Below, in pieces: positions 1 to 11,108 of a stretch of 64,000 nt of DNA; positions within the stretch are counted from its first letter, which is position 1; every line of letters begins with the position of its first letter. The notes under the pieces were generated by a model. That model was not told where the DNA came from, did not search any database, and saw nothing but the letters and a program-made list of their open reading frames with translations. The stretch is from Onthophagus taurus. Taxonomy: Eukaryota; Arthropoda; Insecta; Coleoptera; Scarabaeidae. Position numbers and translations under genes: made by a program. Location of the stretch: NCBI RefSeq assembly GCF_036711975.1, contig NC_091972.1, positions 16,373,001 to 16,437,000 on the forward strand. The letters are read 5' to 3'.

Positions 1-519
1 GAATAGTTTTGTGGGGATTTAACGATTGACTTCCAGAACAGTTATTAGTTTTGGTACAACTACATTCAGAGTTGTATTTTTTGACATTTCCAGCTTCTTT
101 CTGCATTTCGGTCCCCTTTTCAGACCTTGTTTTTTGTACTGGTAAAGGGACAGTTTTTCTTTTTCAGTAGTAATGCTATTTCTAAAGAAGTATTTCTAGG
201 GGAGAGGCGGCTAAAACGGTCTGTAAAAAGTCTGTAATAGAATACACGTGCAAGGAGCGAGGTTGCACTGTTTTATGTGGTGATCGTTTCATACCAAATA
301 TTTTAGTTCTGACTGGAGAGTGGTAATGATGAGCTCATAGTTCTGGTGTTACTTCTCCTTTTATTTCTTGATCCTTCCAACAAAATCCATCAGTGTATGA
401 ACCGAGGTTTCATTTATTTTGAAAGGCACCGTTGTGTAAAACTCGTCTAAAACATTATTTTATCCTGTATTTCCAACTCCTTTTATATTGATAAAACTCC
501 AAATATGTACCAAGCTGTG
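1..519. other. unassigned AT-rich sequence
   Basis: No open frame, splice-bounded exon or recognisable repeat could be supported here. It lies upstream of a degraded pogo-like remnant and may belong to the same old element. Confidence 0.4.
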
Positions 520-559
520 GAGAAAGTATTAGGGGGTAAAATGGGTAAAGGCTTCCAAA

Positions 560-1015
560 CGATTTGAAGTTCTTCATACTGCTCTTGAAGCGAGAGTTAA
601 AAAAGTAAGAAAAGGAGAATTTAACTGCAAGGAGTTAACGAAGAAAAAATTAGGTAAGCGCTAGTGCAATATTTTTTTTTTGTGGAAGCACGATTATCTT
701 TCATATTAAATGACTTCAGAACATCAGCGTTTGAATTAGGGGAGCAAAATCATATGGGCCATCGATTAACAAGAAAAAAGAAGGTATATCTTTTTTATAC
801 AGTTTTTTAAGTAGACATCCAAACATCAAGTTGCGCACCCCTGTGACATCATTGCTTGCAAGAGCATGGGTTTTAAAAGAACTGCTGTTCAGAAATATTT
901 TATGTTCGGAAGGAGAAGAGAGCAGTGATGTGTCCTGCATATATTGTACGGAACTTTACTCAAACTCCAAATCAGATGACTAATCAGATGAGTAAAATGT
1001 CAAAATTGCCATAAA
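560..1015 (+). pseudogene. degraded pogo/Tigger-like transposase remnant
   Basis: Conceptual translation in shifting frames gives pieces typical of pogo/Tigger elements. Near 726-765 there is an 'AFELGEQNHMGHRL' stretch like the second CENP-B-type helix-turn-helix. Near 866-901 there is 'MGFKRTAVQKYF', which normally follows it. Near 930-1020 a Cys-rich tail (C-x2-C ... C-x2-C-H) resembles the zinc-binding end of insect pogo proteins. The DDE catalytic core between them is absent, so this is an internally deleted, frameshifted fossil. Family assignment rests on motif memory only. Confidence 0.45.
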
Positions 1016-1289
1016 GCCCATAAAGTTATTTACCTACATGATCCTTATTACATTAACAACCGGGCAGATCCTGCTCAATTTCCATATCTTTAGAAATTCA
1101 GAGTTTTTGATTATTAGGTTGAAAATATGTAAGAACGGATGTAATTGTGCAGAGGCACAGTCTTGAACTAAAAATGCAAGAATCTCATCTGGGCAACACA
1201 AAAATCATGAGAAGCAAAATAACTAAATATATTTTATTGACAGACGAACAACAAGGAGGACACAAAATGGAAGATATGGTCAAAATCCT

Positions 1290-1860
1290 ATGTATACGAT
1301 GTAGTGTTGGTGGTGAAAAACGAGGATGATCTCTATAGGTTACTGTACCAGTTTAATAAAATGGCGAAAAACTCTAGGATATCGATTAGATGCAAACTTA
1401 TGGTGATAAAACCATATACCTGACAACGAAATTTAAATAGCTGGCCATCGAAATATCTGAATACGGAGATAATGTGACTTAAATGACTTAATGAAATAAG
1501 ATATAAAATCATCAATGTATACAATATGGCGCAATACACATATTTGAACTGAAGCCAAAGCGCGGATCTACATGTTTGCAATTAGACCTATACTATCTTA
1601 TGCAGCAGAAACTCAAGACATACAAACAAGAAGAATACTACAGTCAATAAATGAATATTATAGTGCGTAGAATAGCTGGTAAAACTCTGATAAATAGAGA
1701 AAGAAGTCAGAACGTACAAGACAGATAACATAACTGCTTAGATATTAAAAAGAAAGAAAGAATGGAATGAGCACATCGATAGCATGACAGAGGATCGAAT
1801 TGTGAAGACATATAGCAACAAAGATATGAAAAAACAAAGACGCAATTATGCTTAAATACA
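1290..1860 (+). mobile_element. RTE-like LINE fragment, C-terminal end of reverse transcriptase
   Basis: The reading frame drifts through stops and frameshifts but keeps the C-terminal landmarks of insect RTE-type endonuclease-reverse transcriptases. 'NEDDLYRLLYQFNKMAK' lies near 1320-1370, 'RRIAGKTLINRERS' near 1660-1705, and 'WNEHIDSMTEDRIVK' near 1763-1808. The catalytic YxDD region and endonuclease are missing, so this is a dead 5'-truncated copy. Other RTE-like pieces lie near 5.3, 10.4, 38.3 and 61.8 kb. Confidence 0.65.
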
Positions 1861-1869
1861 GATATCTAC

Positions 1870-2580
1870 AATATAAGGTTAACACAACAGTCCGAATTGC
1901 TCTTGAATTGACCTAACCTTCTGGTCAGGACAGGATTAGGAGTGTTTAGTGAAAAAATTCAATGTAATGATTGAGGCAGGCAGAGAAGTATTGAGTAAGG
2001 TACATTGAAACGAAATTATTACAAAAGAATTCGCGCCTCTCCTTTAAAAATAATATTTTCCGGAATTGTGTGAAAGAAGCATTTCAAAAATCTTCAAAAA
2101 CTTTAAACTTCATCGGATAATCTTTGGTCTAATGTTAGGACGGTTTGCTTCTCTAAAAAGACTGTGTTCAGATGGCTATAATGTTAAGGTTATACAAAGA
2201 GTGGTACAAATCCTTAAACCTATTACACTCATGATGTTGCACTCATATTTACACAGCTAATTCCAAACTTTAGAAGAACCTTGCAATCTGATTTAAGAAG
2301 TAAATAAATATTAAAAGAATAATTCAAGCGCATGTAAGAATTTTTGGGTCAAAATGTAGGAAGCCAATTTTGATGCCTATATTCAGAGATGAGATAAAAC
2401 ATTGTGTAACATTTCAGATGCCATGTTGCAATCTTCTTCAAAAGCAAGTGATAAAATCGGTGGAAAATTTTGGAGTAAAGCCAACCTGTTAGATGTCCTT
2501 TAGACGGACAGAGGAAAGTGGGAATCGGTTTAGTACTTTAAAGTTGAACTGTATTTTCCGAATTAGTTCTAAACATCTCT
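1870..2580. other. unassigned intergenic sequence
   Basis: No supported gene. A 64-codon open frame (2066-2260, +) has no recognisable motif and no splice or promoter support. Confidence 0.35.
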
Positions 2581-3070
2581 CCAGATTTGAGCAAAATTAA
2601 GCAACACAGTTTAAAAATTATTCTTACGTTGCAAAGAATTATACATTTTTCTGCTGCATCAATTCTTGTTTGGTCAAACTTAGGCGGTGTTGTGGAAACC
2701 TCATCAGTACTGATACTGATGGAAACCTCAGAATAGATATAGTAAGGTATATCTCTTTACTAGTAATGTATTCTATCTTTCATGCAAAGCCCTAAACTTT
2801 TGGCCATTCTGAGGTTTCCATCACTATCAATACTGATGATCTTACTGATATAGTAAGATATATCTCTTTACTAGTAATGCATTCTATCTTTCATGCAAAG
2901 CTCTAAACTTTTGGTCATTCTGAGGTTTCCATCACTATCAATACTGATGAGGTTTCCACAATACCACCTAAGTTTGACCAAACAAGAATTGATGCAGCAG
3001 AAAAATTTATAATTCTTTGCAACGTAAGAATAATTTTTAAACTGTATTGCTTAATTTTGCTCAAATCTGG
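2581..3070. repeat. foldback MITE with about 120-bp inverted ends and an internal direct duplication
   Basis: The left end begins 'CCAGATTTGAGCAAAATTAA' and the right end is its reverse complement, ending '...GCTCAAATCTGG'. The arms match almost perfectly for about 120 bp. The centre holds two direct copies of a segment of about 125 bp (the 'TTTCATGCAAAGC' block near 2779 and 2890), each beginning and ending near a 'CATTCTGAGGTTTCCATCA' motif. There is no coding capacity. It sits just downstream of LPMO copy 1. No clear target-site duplication was seen. Confidence 0.85.
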
Positions 3071-3164
3071 ATATGCTTAGGAATCATTAGAATTGTATAA
3101 TATATAAATATGTAATAATTATTACATCAAGCAAAAAATTTTGTTTTCATTTCAAGCAAAATTG

Positions 3165-3170
3165 TTTATT
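3165..3170 (-). promoter_or_regulatory. candidate polyadenylation signal of LPMO copy 1
   Basis: AATAAA on the minus strand about 40 nt past the stop codon of LPMO copy 1. Such hexamers are common in AT-rich DNA, so support comes mainly from position. Confidence 0.45.
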
Positions 3171-3208
3171 TAAACAAATATATTTAAATATTGTACAGAA
3201 TTAAATAT

Positions 3209-4010
3209 TTATATGATAGAAATATCAGCACATGCGCGGAAGGTTTCTTGTAGTCCACATCCCAATCTCCCTGTACCATCTTCACAATAACCCCAAGAAT
3301 TAGCTTAAGACAAAAACGAAAGTTATTAATAAATAGGTTGCGGCAATTAATAACCCTAAAAAACTTACCAACTTTATAATTCCACCTTAACGTGCATCTA
3401 GAGCACCTTAACCCAGCTGGTAATCTAACACGTGAGACAATATTAAATTGAGAACTGGTGATGTAGTGCTTATCAGTGCCATCCTCTAATTTTAATGGGA
3501 TAAAACAATTTTCTCCCGATTCATAAGTTGAAGGATTAGAAAGTGGGCATAAACTGAAAAAGTTTTTTTATTATACGTAATATTGACCTATATTCGAGTG
3601 CATTTAAGTACCTATAAGTGAAATGACCCATATGATTAGCGGTTAATGTTATGCTGACATCAATGACTTGACCTGATCTATAAGTACCTGTGATTTTACC
3701 ATTTCCAAACTTGCCAGTATTCTCGTTCGCTTGGGGATGTGCGTCTGTGTAAGGATCTCCGCAAACACCACATTGACCTCCAGAAGATACGAACAACTAA
3801 CAGAATTAATTAAAATTAATTGAAATTAATAAATTTATAGTAACTTACTCCTCTTCCTCCACAATAATTTGCATTATCATTGTAATTAGCTGGGTAACCG
3901 CTATAGAATCTCCATACAGAACTTCTCCCAGCAGGATTAACCATCATTCCATGTCCGGAAACGTATTCGAAAATAATCGCTACAATTAATATAGTTAAAT
4001 ATTTAAGCAT
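3209..4010 (-). CDS. AA15-type lytic polysaccharide monooxygenase, copy 1
   Basis: Copper enzymes of this family oxidatively cleave chitin or cellulose and are secreted. Exons read as 3849-4010, 3612-3796, 3369-3553 and 3209-3303 (627 nt, 208 aa). All junctions are GT-AG and frame is kept (phases 0, 2, 1). A hydrophobic signal peptide ends in '..EYVSG', so the mature protein starts 'HGMMVNPAGRSSVWRF'; the free N-terminal His is the first ligand of the histidine brace. The His in 'LTANHMGHF' is the likely second ligand. Paired Cys run through 'CGVCGD', 'CSRCTLRW', 'GLGCG'-like and 'ETFRACADI' blocks. It is the only copy with a third intron (3304-3368). I chose the ATG at 4010: an upstream in-frame TTG is not a plausible start. 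It is the last of four tandem paralogues; introns are 52-65 bp. Confidence 0.9.
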
Positions 4011-4098
4011 TTTGAGTATCAAATTTTTTTTTAATTTAGATTGTTACAATTATTATTCATGAAAATTGTGTAAGTAATAAGATTTAACATATCCTCAA

Positions 4099-4132
4099 TT
4101 TATATACCTACTGACCAAAAATCCCTGATAAG
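4099..4132 (-). promoter_or_regulatory. TATA box and GATA motif upstream of LPMO copy 1
   Basis: TATATAAA (minus strand, 4099-4106) lies about 90 bp before the ATG. A TGATAAG motif on the plus strand (4126-4132) is 20 bp farther upstream. The other three LPMO copies have the same arrangement, which supports a real core promoter; a GATA-factor role is inference. Confidence 0.55.
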
Positions 4133-4562
4133 AAAACCCAAAAAAAGAAAGCGGGGAAAGCAAATAATATATGCGAGTTGATTTAGATTTTTATTACATC
4201 AAATAAAAAAAATACCACGATTTTTGGCGAAATGTTATTAACACCAAGTTATTGCTAAAAATAATAATAAAATCGCACAATTCTCCAAACTTTATTAATC
4301 ACGATATAGATAAATTTGTAATAATAATTGAAAATACTACAAAGTATTTGTTCAATTACGAAATCAATATCTCAATGTGAGTTTTTGTCGCAATTAATAC
4401 AATTAATTTCCACTTTAATAATATTTACACAAAGATTTATTCAACTTTGTATTTATGCAATGTTATATTTTATTATTCATTTTGAAATAATTCACAAAAC
4501 AATACAGATTTTATGCTATTCATTGTGTGTTTAACGACTATTATTAATATTATAATACAATT

Positions 4563-7500
4563 TTAAGGTAATATAGCAATATCAGCACACGACCTAAACG
4601 TTTCTTGATATCCACAACCTTGACCGTAAGATCCATCGTCGCATTGTCCCCAGTTATTTCCAGATTTATAATGCCATCTTAAAACGCATCTTTCACACGT
4701 GACATCACTCGGTAATTGAACTCGGTTAACAAATTTCCATTGATTACTAGGAACTGGGAATTTATCAGAACCATCTTCAAGTTTTAACTTTTTAAAACAT
4801 TTTTCTCCGGATTCATAACTTGTTGGATCTTCTAATTTACACAAACTAAAAATTGATTTAATTTTTTTTATTAAATTAATAAGAAATTAATAAAGATTAA
4901 ATTAATAAAGAAATCCAATGGGAAAAGATGATGCTGATGTGTGTTCCAGTCTGCACGTCACGCCTTTATTTATTTATGTAGGTAAAATGAAGGCGCGACG
5001 TCCTGTCTGGAATACACACCAGCCGGATTGAACAGAAGAGAGAGGAGGGTCTCCGCACGAGTTATTTCTGTTTCACTTTAATTTATAATTTGATTAACTC
5101 ACTCTAAAAACATTGGAAAGACATAACTTTGAAAAACTGATAACAGAATTCGCCAAACGCAATTATTTCATATATTTTGGTTAAAACCACATTGAAATCT
5201 AACCAGCCATAATATCGATAAAATATTCCCCTCATTAAGAAAACATCAGGCTACCACCTGTTCAAAGTTGAAATTTTTTCGTCATACAGATAGTTTTAAA
5301 AAAATCGCAAAATCGTTGAAGGGTTAAGACAGGAGTGTAAGTTTAACCTTTATGAAGATGCTGCAATAAACAAGTGGGAGAGATCCTGCCAAGATACGAG
5401 CGTTCCAATTAATAACACATTTGTCCACATTTAATTTCGCTGACGACCAATCAATTATAGCACAGAACGCATATGATGGAGTTTATGTTGAAAAAGCTGC
5501 ACACAGTTCACAAAATGATTGGGATAGCAATTGTATATACCAATGAATACGGATGCCCAATTCGAAATTTTCATAGTAAACACAAATAAAATTTGTCTTG
5601 TAAAAGAACTTCAATATTTGGGCACCATTGCCAACAAGAATGGTATTGACCTAGCGGAAATCAAAAACAGGATAGATAAAGCTAATAAAGTGGTGGGAAC
5701 ACTTAATTCTATCTGGTGAGATAGACACCTAAATCGAAATAATAAGAAACTTGATGGAAAGAGTATGGCCGAGATATAGGTATTGATATATTGCCGATAA
5801 ATGGTAAGGTTTGGATGATGAAGGAGAGTTGGCGCAATACAAATGAATTATTTACGTAGAAGTATACGGGAACTGTCACACACAGGGTTGAAAAGAGAAG
5901 TTTGAGATGATTTGAGACGCATCAACGAAAAAAGATGGGCCAAACAAATATACCAATGAACACCACATGAAAGGAAAAAAAGGGAGCGCTCTCCAAGATC
6001 ATGGTATGAAAGCATAGGAAATTGAATGAGCATGGCAGTGGAGGGAAGAGTATGGCGATTGGGGCTGTAACACCGGATTGTCTTATTGATGTACACTGTA
6101 CAGAATGTTTATAGTTTCTTGATTTTATTTTCAAGGGCTGGTTAAACATCTTAAAAGAAGGTCATTAACATAAAAATGTCTTAACAAAACTGCATGACAA
6201 GAGAGATATTACTGTTACAATTTTTTTGTAGCTTTTACTTTTTTATGGCAATTTCATGAATTGGTAAAATTTACTTAAGGTTAAGGTCTGGTTTACCAAG
6301 GAGGCTTATATTAACTTTACCGTCATCATGCTCCATGCAATCATGCTGACTGATTTACCTTTCGGCATGCGTATTTTTTCTGCAGCGCTGAAATTAGCTC
6401 CAACCCAATCCAACCCAACCTAAGACTACTAGACCTTAGACTAAATCAATACCAGAAAATAAAAATAAGCTAAGAAAATCATAATGGAAAGAATAAAATA
6501 AAATGGATGGAACGGATAGTGATTTTGCGAAAAACCGGATACCAGATATTCGGCATCCCCTTCGACCGGATATCCGGCATGTCTATCCGGTCATTATGGC
6601 TATAATTTCTGATAAGATATGTCAACTTACTTGGATCTAAGATACAAAATGATCTTTTTTGATGCTGATTTAACTAACGAAACATACGTGGATTTTATAC
6701 GAACTTTTAAAACTTAATCGGAGAAAATTGCAAAATTCGAAAAAATTGTCGATTATTTCAAAAATTTATTTCTCAAGAACTAAAAGTGATTTTTCAAAAC
6801 GGCTTTTTGCATTAAAAAGAGGATACTTTAATTAATAATTGATGATATTTCCACAAGGATCCGTCAAGAAATTAATTTCATAGCGAATTTTGAAAATTAT
6901 CGATGAAAATTGCAACATCGAAAATTTTATCAAAACTTCCAATATTGTTTTCTCAAAAACTAAAAGTTATTTTTCAAAACGGGTTGGTTCATTGGAAAGA
7001 GGACACTTTTATTAACACTTTGGAAAACTTTCATACTCATATTCCAAGAACTGGATTTTATACGAATTTTTAAAACTAAATCGGCGAAAATTGAAAAATT
7101 CGAAAAAATTGTCGATCGTTTCAAAAATTTATTTCTCAAGAACTAAAAGCGATTTTTCAAAACCGCTTTTTAAATTAAAAAGAGGATACTTTAATTAATA
7201 ATTGGTGATATTTCCACAAGGATCCCTCATGAAATTAATTTTATAGCGAATTTTGAAAGTTATCGATGAAAATTGCAACATCGAAAATTTTATTAAAACT
7301 TCAAATTATGTTTTCTCAAAAACTAAAAGTTATTTTTCAAAACGTGTTGGTTCATTGGAAAGAGGACACTCTTATTAACACTTTGGTAAATTTTCATACT
7401 TATATTCCCAGAAGTGGATTTTATATGAATTTTTAAAACTTAATCGGAGAAAATTGCAAAATTTGAAAAAATCGATAATTTCAAAAATTTATTTCTCAAG

Positions 7501-8557
7501 AACTAAAGGTGATTTTTCAAAACGGCTTTTTGCATTAAAAAGAGGATACTTTAATTAATACTTGGTGATATTTCCACATGGATCGTTCAAGAAATTAAAT
7601 TTATAGCGAATTTTGAAAATTATCGATGAAAATTGCAACATCAAACATTTTATCAAAACTTCAAATATTGTTTTCTCAAAAACTAGAAGTTATTTTTCAA
7701 AACGGGTTGGTTCATTGGAAAGAGGACACTCTTATTAACACTTTGGGGAATTTTCATACTCATATTCCAAGAAGTGGATTTTATACGAATTTTTAAAACT
7801 TAATCGGAGAAAATTGCAAAATTGGAAATAATCGATAATTTCAAAAGTTTACTTCTCAAGAACTAAAAGTGATTTTTCAAAACAGCTTTTTGCATTAAAA
7901 AGAGGATACTTTAATTAATTATCGAAAGTGATAACAGCGACAGTTCTGTTAGTAATGAATGTGATGAATTACAAGAGAAGAGAAGGAAACTACCTACTCT
8001 TCGCGTTCAACAACATGGTGATAACTTTGAACAACTAGTGCAAAAACTACAAAAACATTTTTTAACAGTAATATCTGTCTTACTATCCAACTTTTGTAAA
8101 GTCATTTTTACGTCCCAAGATAAATAAGATCAAATAAATAATAATTAAGTTTACCTATATTCGAAATTTCCTATATGATTTGCGTTTAAACTAATTGTAA
8201 CATCGATAAATTGGCCCACTTTATATTCAGCCACAACTTTTCCATTTCCATAGGTTCCGGTGTTCTCGTTTGGTTGCGGATGAGGATCGGAATAACGATC
8301 CCCGCAAATTCCACATCTTCCATCTTGGGTAATCATATACTAAATAATTTCGTTAATTTAATTTTTTGTTATAAAGTAATGTCAATACTTACGTTTAAAC
8401 CTCCACAAAATAATTCGTTATCGTTAACATTCATTGGAAATCCATCGTAAAACCTCCAAACAGAACTCCTTCCAGGGGGATCCAACATCATCCCGTGACC
8501 ATAAACATTTTCGATTGCAATATTTATAAGAAGGAGCGTGAATACTTTGGGAAACAT
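4563..8557 (-). CDS. AA15-type lytic polysaccharide monooxygenase, copy 2 (intron swollen to 3.3 kb)
   Basis: Exons 8393-8557, 8155-8339 and 4563-4845 sum to 633 nt (210 aa) with consistent phases (0, 2). The signal peptide ends '..ENVYG' before 'HGMMLDPPGRSSVWRF', giving the N-terminal copper-binding His. The second probable ligand is in 'NANHIGNFEY'. The C-terminal block is 'QETFRSCADIAILP'. Exon 3 is uninterrupted where copy 1 has its third intron. Intron 2 (4846-8154) sits where copies 1 and 4 have a 58-bp intron but is 3309 bp, filled by a hairpin repeat, an RTE LINE fragment and a 180-bp satellite array. The two halves could be mistaken for separate truncated genes, but splice phase (TAT AG|T) and family alignment join them. 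Whether this long intron is still spliced efficiently cannot be seen from sequence. Confidence 0.82.
4915..5325 (+). repeat. dispersed hairpin-headed repeat, copy 1
   Basis: A snap-back near 4945-5025 (left arm with 'CAGTCTGCACGTCACGCCTT', right arm with 'AAGGCGCGACGTCCTGTCTG') is followed by about 300 bp that match the repeat at 40.25 kb, including 'GAAAAACTGATAACRGAATY' and 'CAGGCTACCACCTGTTCAAA'. No coding capacity. It lies inside intron 2 of LPMO copy 2. Confidence 0.7.
5325..6075 (+). mobile_element. RTE-like LINE fragment
   Basis: Frameshifted translation recovers in order 'LRQECKFNLYEDAAINKW', a degraded FADDQ-box region near 5436-5460, 'ELQYLGTIANKNGIDLAEIK', 'MNYLRRSIRELS' and a C-terminal 'HERKKRERSPRSWYES' block. 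This matches the palm-to-thumb and C-terminal order of insect RTE reverse transcriptases. It is 5' truncated and dead, and inserted in intron 2 of LPMO copy 2 in the opposite orientation to the gene. Confidence 0.72.
6080..6509. other. unassigned intronic sequence
   Basis: Part of intron 2 of LPMO copy 2 between the LINE fragment and the satellite array. No recognisable coding or repeat structure was seen. Confidence 0.4.
6510..7918 (+). repeat. 180-bp dimeric satellite array (copy in LPMO copy-2 intron)
   Basis: Two diverged monomers of about 180 bp alternate. Type A has 'TTTCTCAAGAACTAAAAGTG' and 'TTGCATTAAAAAGAGGATAC' (about 6770, 7132, 7491, 7853). Type B has 'TTTTCTCAAAAACTAAAAGT' and 'GGTTCATTGGAAAGAGGACA' (about 6948, 7311, 7671). 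The higher-order period is about 360 bp. A unique lead-in at 6516-6560 ('TAGTGATTTTGC', 'GATATTCGGCATCC') is also present before the related array at 34.1 kb. Confidence 0.88.
7919..8130 (+). other. open-frame fragment of unknown origin
   Basis: The plus strand is open for about 70 codons, with an acidic/Ser-rich start ('ESDNSDSSVSNECDELQ') followed by 'EKRRKLPTLRVQQHG', ending at a TAA. There is no start codon and no splice support. The composition looks more like coding sequence than the flanking satellite, so it may be a captured gene or transposase fragment. I do not recognise it. Confidence 0.3.
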
Positions 8558-8613
8558 TTTGTATATTCTTTGGGAATCAAGATAAATTGTTAATTAAAAA
8601 AAATCGAGGTAAC

Positions 8614-8668
8614 TTATATATATGTAAACGGAACGAAAACAAATTGATTGATAAGATTTTAGTTATCT
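8614..8668 (-). promoter_or_regulatory. TATA box and paired GATA motifs upstream of LPMO copy 2
   Basis: ATATATATAA (minus strand, 8614-8623) lies about 60 bp before the ATG at 8557. TGATAAG (8649-8655) and TTATCT (8663-8668) lie 25-45 bp farther upstream. Confidence 0.5.
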
Positions 8669-8992
8669 TTATGAAAGAAAATTAATTTTCTAATAAGTAC
8701 AAGGATCTCGCATTGACAACAAGGATAAACAATTAAGAAGAAATATGTTCTACACGTTTATTTGATTAAAAATCGCTCAAATATTTGCGTTTAAAAAATA
8801 TATTTTATTTTATATTTTTTTTAATAAAGGATGTAGGCGGAAATGTATATGAATACAATGCGGAACGATTATCATCATTTATGATAAAAACCTAGTTAGT
8901 ATATCTTAAAAATACCCTATCAATTTAATTCAACTCTTATCTTTATTGTAACTCTAAATTCATTGTAAATTATAATAGTACAATATTTTTGT

Positions 8993-9680
8993 TTAATTTT
9001 TAATGGAGATATCAGCGCAAGAACGGAAAGTTTCTTGAATCCCACATCCGGTAGCCCAAGTTCCATCAGGACATTGCCCCCAACTATTTCCGGTTCTATA
9101 ATGCCACCTAAGTACACATCTATCACATGTAGCATCATCCGGAAGTTGAACGCGATTCTCAAATTTAGATATTGTCGATTGAACAACAAATTTGCTTGAC
9201 CCATCTTCGAAAGTTAACGGTTGGAAGCATTCGTCACCTGATTCCATTTGATCCGCATCTTCCAAAACGCATAAGCTGTATTCAAAAGTTCCTTTATGGT
9301 TACTGGTTAACGTAACGGAAACGTCGATTACTTGTCCCATTGTGTATTCGGCGACGATTTTTCCTTGACCGTAAGTTCCGGTGTTTTCATTCGGACGTGG
9401 TCTGGGTAATTCGAGTGAATCGCCACAAATTCCACAGTTTGAAACGGTTTCGGTTGACTAGGAATAAAAAAGATTTTAAATTCTGAGGGTTAAATTTCTT
9501 TTTAATACTCACTGTGAGTCCTCCTCCGCAGAAAAGTTCATTATCGTTATAATTAGTAGGATATCCATCATAAAATCGCCAAACAGAGCTTCTACCAGGT
9601 GGATTTAGCATCATCCCATGACCGTTTACGTTTTTCAGGAACAATACTAAAAGGGAGATTGGAATAATTTTAATAAACAT
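8993..9680 (-). CDS. AA15-type lytic polysaccharide monooxygenase, copy 3
   Basis: Two exons, 9513-9680 and 8993-9457, sum to 633 nt (210 aa) across a 55-bp phase-0 intron. The signal peptide ends '..LKNVNG' before 'HGMMLNPPGRSSVWRF', again exposing an N-terminal His for copper binding. The probable second ligand is in 'LTSNHKGTFEY'. The C-terminus reads 'QETFRSCADISIKN'. Exon 2 runs without interruption through both positions where copies 1, 2 or 4 have introns, so this copy has the fewest introns. After the second-exon acceptor the peptide begins 'STETVSNCGICGD', matching the other copies. Secreted polysaccharide oxidation is inferred from the family; substrate cannot be told from sequence. 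Confidence 0.9.
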
Positions 9681-9730
9681 GTTAACGAGGTGAACTCAGA
9701 CAACTTATGTTTTACTGCAGCTAATTGCAG

Positions 9731-9779
9731 TTTATATAGTGTGATCATATTGATAAATCATTTTTGCTATTTCTTATCG
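9731..9779 (-). promoter_or_regulatory. TATA box and GATA motifs upstream of LPMO copy 3
   Basis: TATATAAA (minus strand, 9731-9738) lies about 55 bp before the ATG at 9680. TGATAAA at about 9751 and CTTATCG at 9773-9779 follow upstream. Confidence 0.5.
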
Positions 9780-9789
9780 TTATTAGTTT

Positions 9790-10439
9790 AATGACTATTT
9801 TGAAAAATAAAGTTCACAGAAAACAGAAAAAACACTCAATAAATAAAGTCGTATCAATTGATGATTAATCCGACTTGCGATATTCTTAATTTATTGTAAT
9901 CTTTATTAGATATTATAAATATGATTATATTGTACATTCAAAAGTCGGGGTTGAGTAAATTTAAAAAAAGGGTTGTTTACTCTGTTATATAGATTATCGC
10001 ATCATAATCAGATTATGATCATCCAAAAAAAATTATTAACTTTGTACCTAAGGAGTTTTTAAAAACGATAGTTCCGTTATAAACTTTGACAGATTTTCGT
10101 AAAAATATTAAACGGTGATAAAGTTTTTAAATTTATTGTTATCAATAAGACAATCTTTTGTTTGGTTTGCTATCACTCCTAATATTGCGTTGCTGTCAGT
10201 TACATTGTAATGCAAGATGATAAGAGCCCAGCGATAATTTTAAAACGAAAAGTACTGCCAAGCTATATAAAGTTAGATTATTTAGTTTTAGAAAAAACGT
10301 TCAAAAAATATGCCTAAATTTACTATAATGCTTGCCAGGATTGAGTTCAAAATCAACATAACCAAAACAAAAATGCATTTCTTAGTGAAATCTTGGCAGT
10401 GATACCTTGGGCATGAAACAAAAATTTTGAGAGGTAACC
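9790..10439. other. unassigned intergenic sequence
   Basis: AT-rich; no supported gene, RNA or repeat seen. Confidence 0.35.
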
Positions 10440-10800
10440 AAACATGTCAAAATGAAGAGAAGAGTAAATCCGAAGTTGCCTAGGGAACCCAGACGCACCT
10501 TTCGCAACTGTAACTAAATAATTGAGAAGGATAAAACTTGATCTTCAGTTACTGAAGTGATTACCCGAATAGCAGAACTCAAATGGAATTGGGCGGGCAG
10601 GACACGTGGTCCTTTCGAATCATGGAAGATGGACAAAAAACTGCTTGAGTGAAGACCGAGAATGGCAAGAGAAGTAAAGAAACACCTCCCACACGCTGGA
10701 TAAATAAGACACAGAGCGCAAAATGTAGATAGAACTGGTCAAAAATGGGGGAGGCCTGTATTCAACAATACACGTTAAGGACTAGAGGATAATGATGATG
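10440..10800 (+). mobile_element. RTE-like LINE, C-terminal tail fragment
   Basis: Near 10555-10770 the frame reads 'VITRIAELKWNWAGRTRGPF', then 'SWKMDKKLLE', then 'DRTGQKWGRP', ending in a short GATGATGAT run. This is the C-terminal tail common to many insect RTE-type reverse transcriptases. Stops and frameshifts show a dead 5'-truncated copy. Confidence 0.62.
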
Positions 10801-11108
10801 ATATGGCTCTGTGCTTATAATGAAGCTGTGGAACGGCGCTGCCATTGCCGTCATCATCCAAAGAAGTACAAAGAAGTCACTGCTTAGTTGTTATCATCGT
10901 AGACAGAGTTAGCCATTTTCATCTAATTGCGTCAACAATCACCGTGCTAATAGAACTGTGTCCGGCGAGATGCTAGATACTATACTACTATAGATGACTG
11001 AACTGAGCAAACAAAGTCAAAACTGAAAAAAGAAGGCAACATAGAAACTGCCTCTGACAAACATAGCAAGACAAATGGTATCAAAAGTAAATGGGAACAT
11101 GGATAGAA
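10801..11108. other. unassigned intergenic sequence
   Basis: No recognisable feature between two LINE fragments. Confidence 0.3.

Noticed and set aside
8369-8557. A short stand-alone secreted protein (62 aa) encoded here
   Set aside because: It is exon 1 of LPMO copy 2; a canonical donor and the family alignment show continuation.
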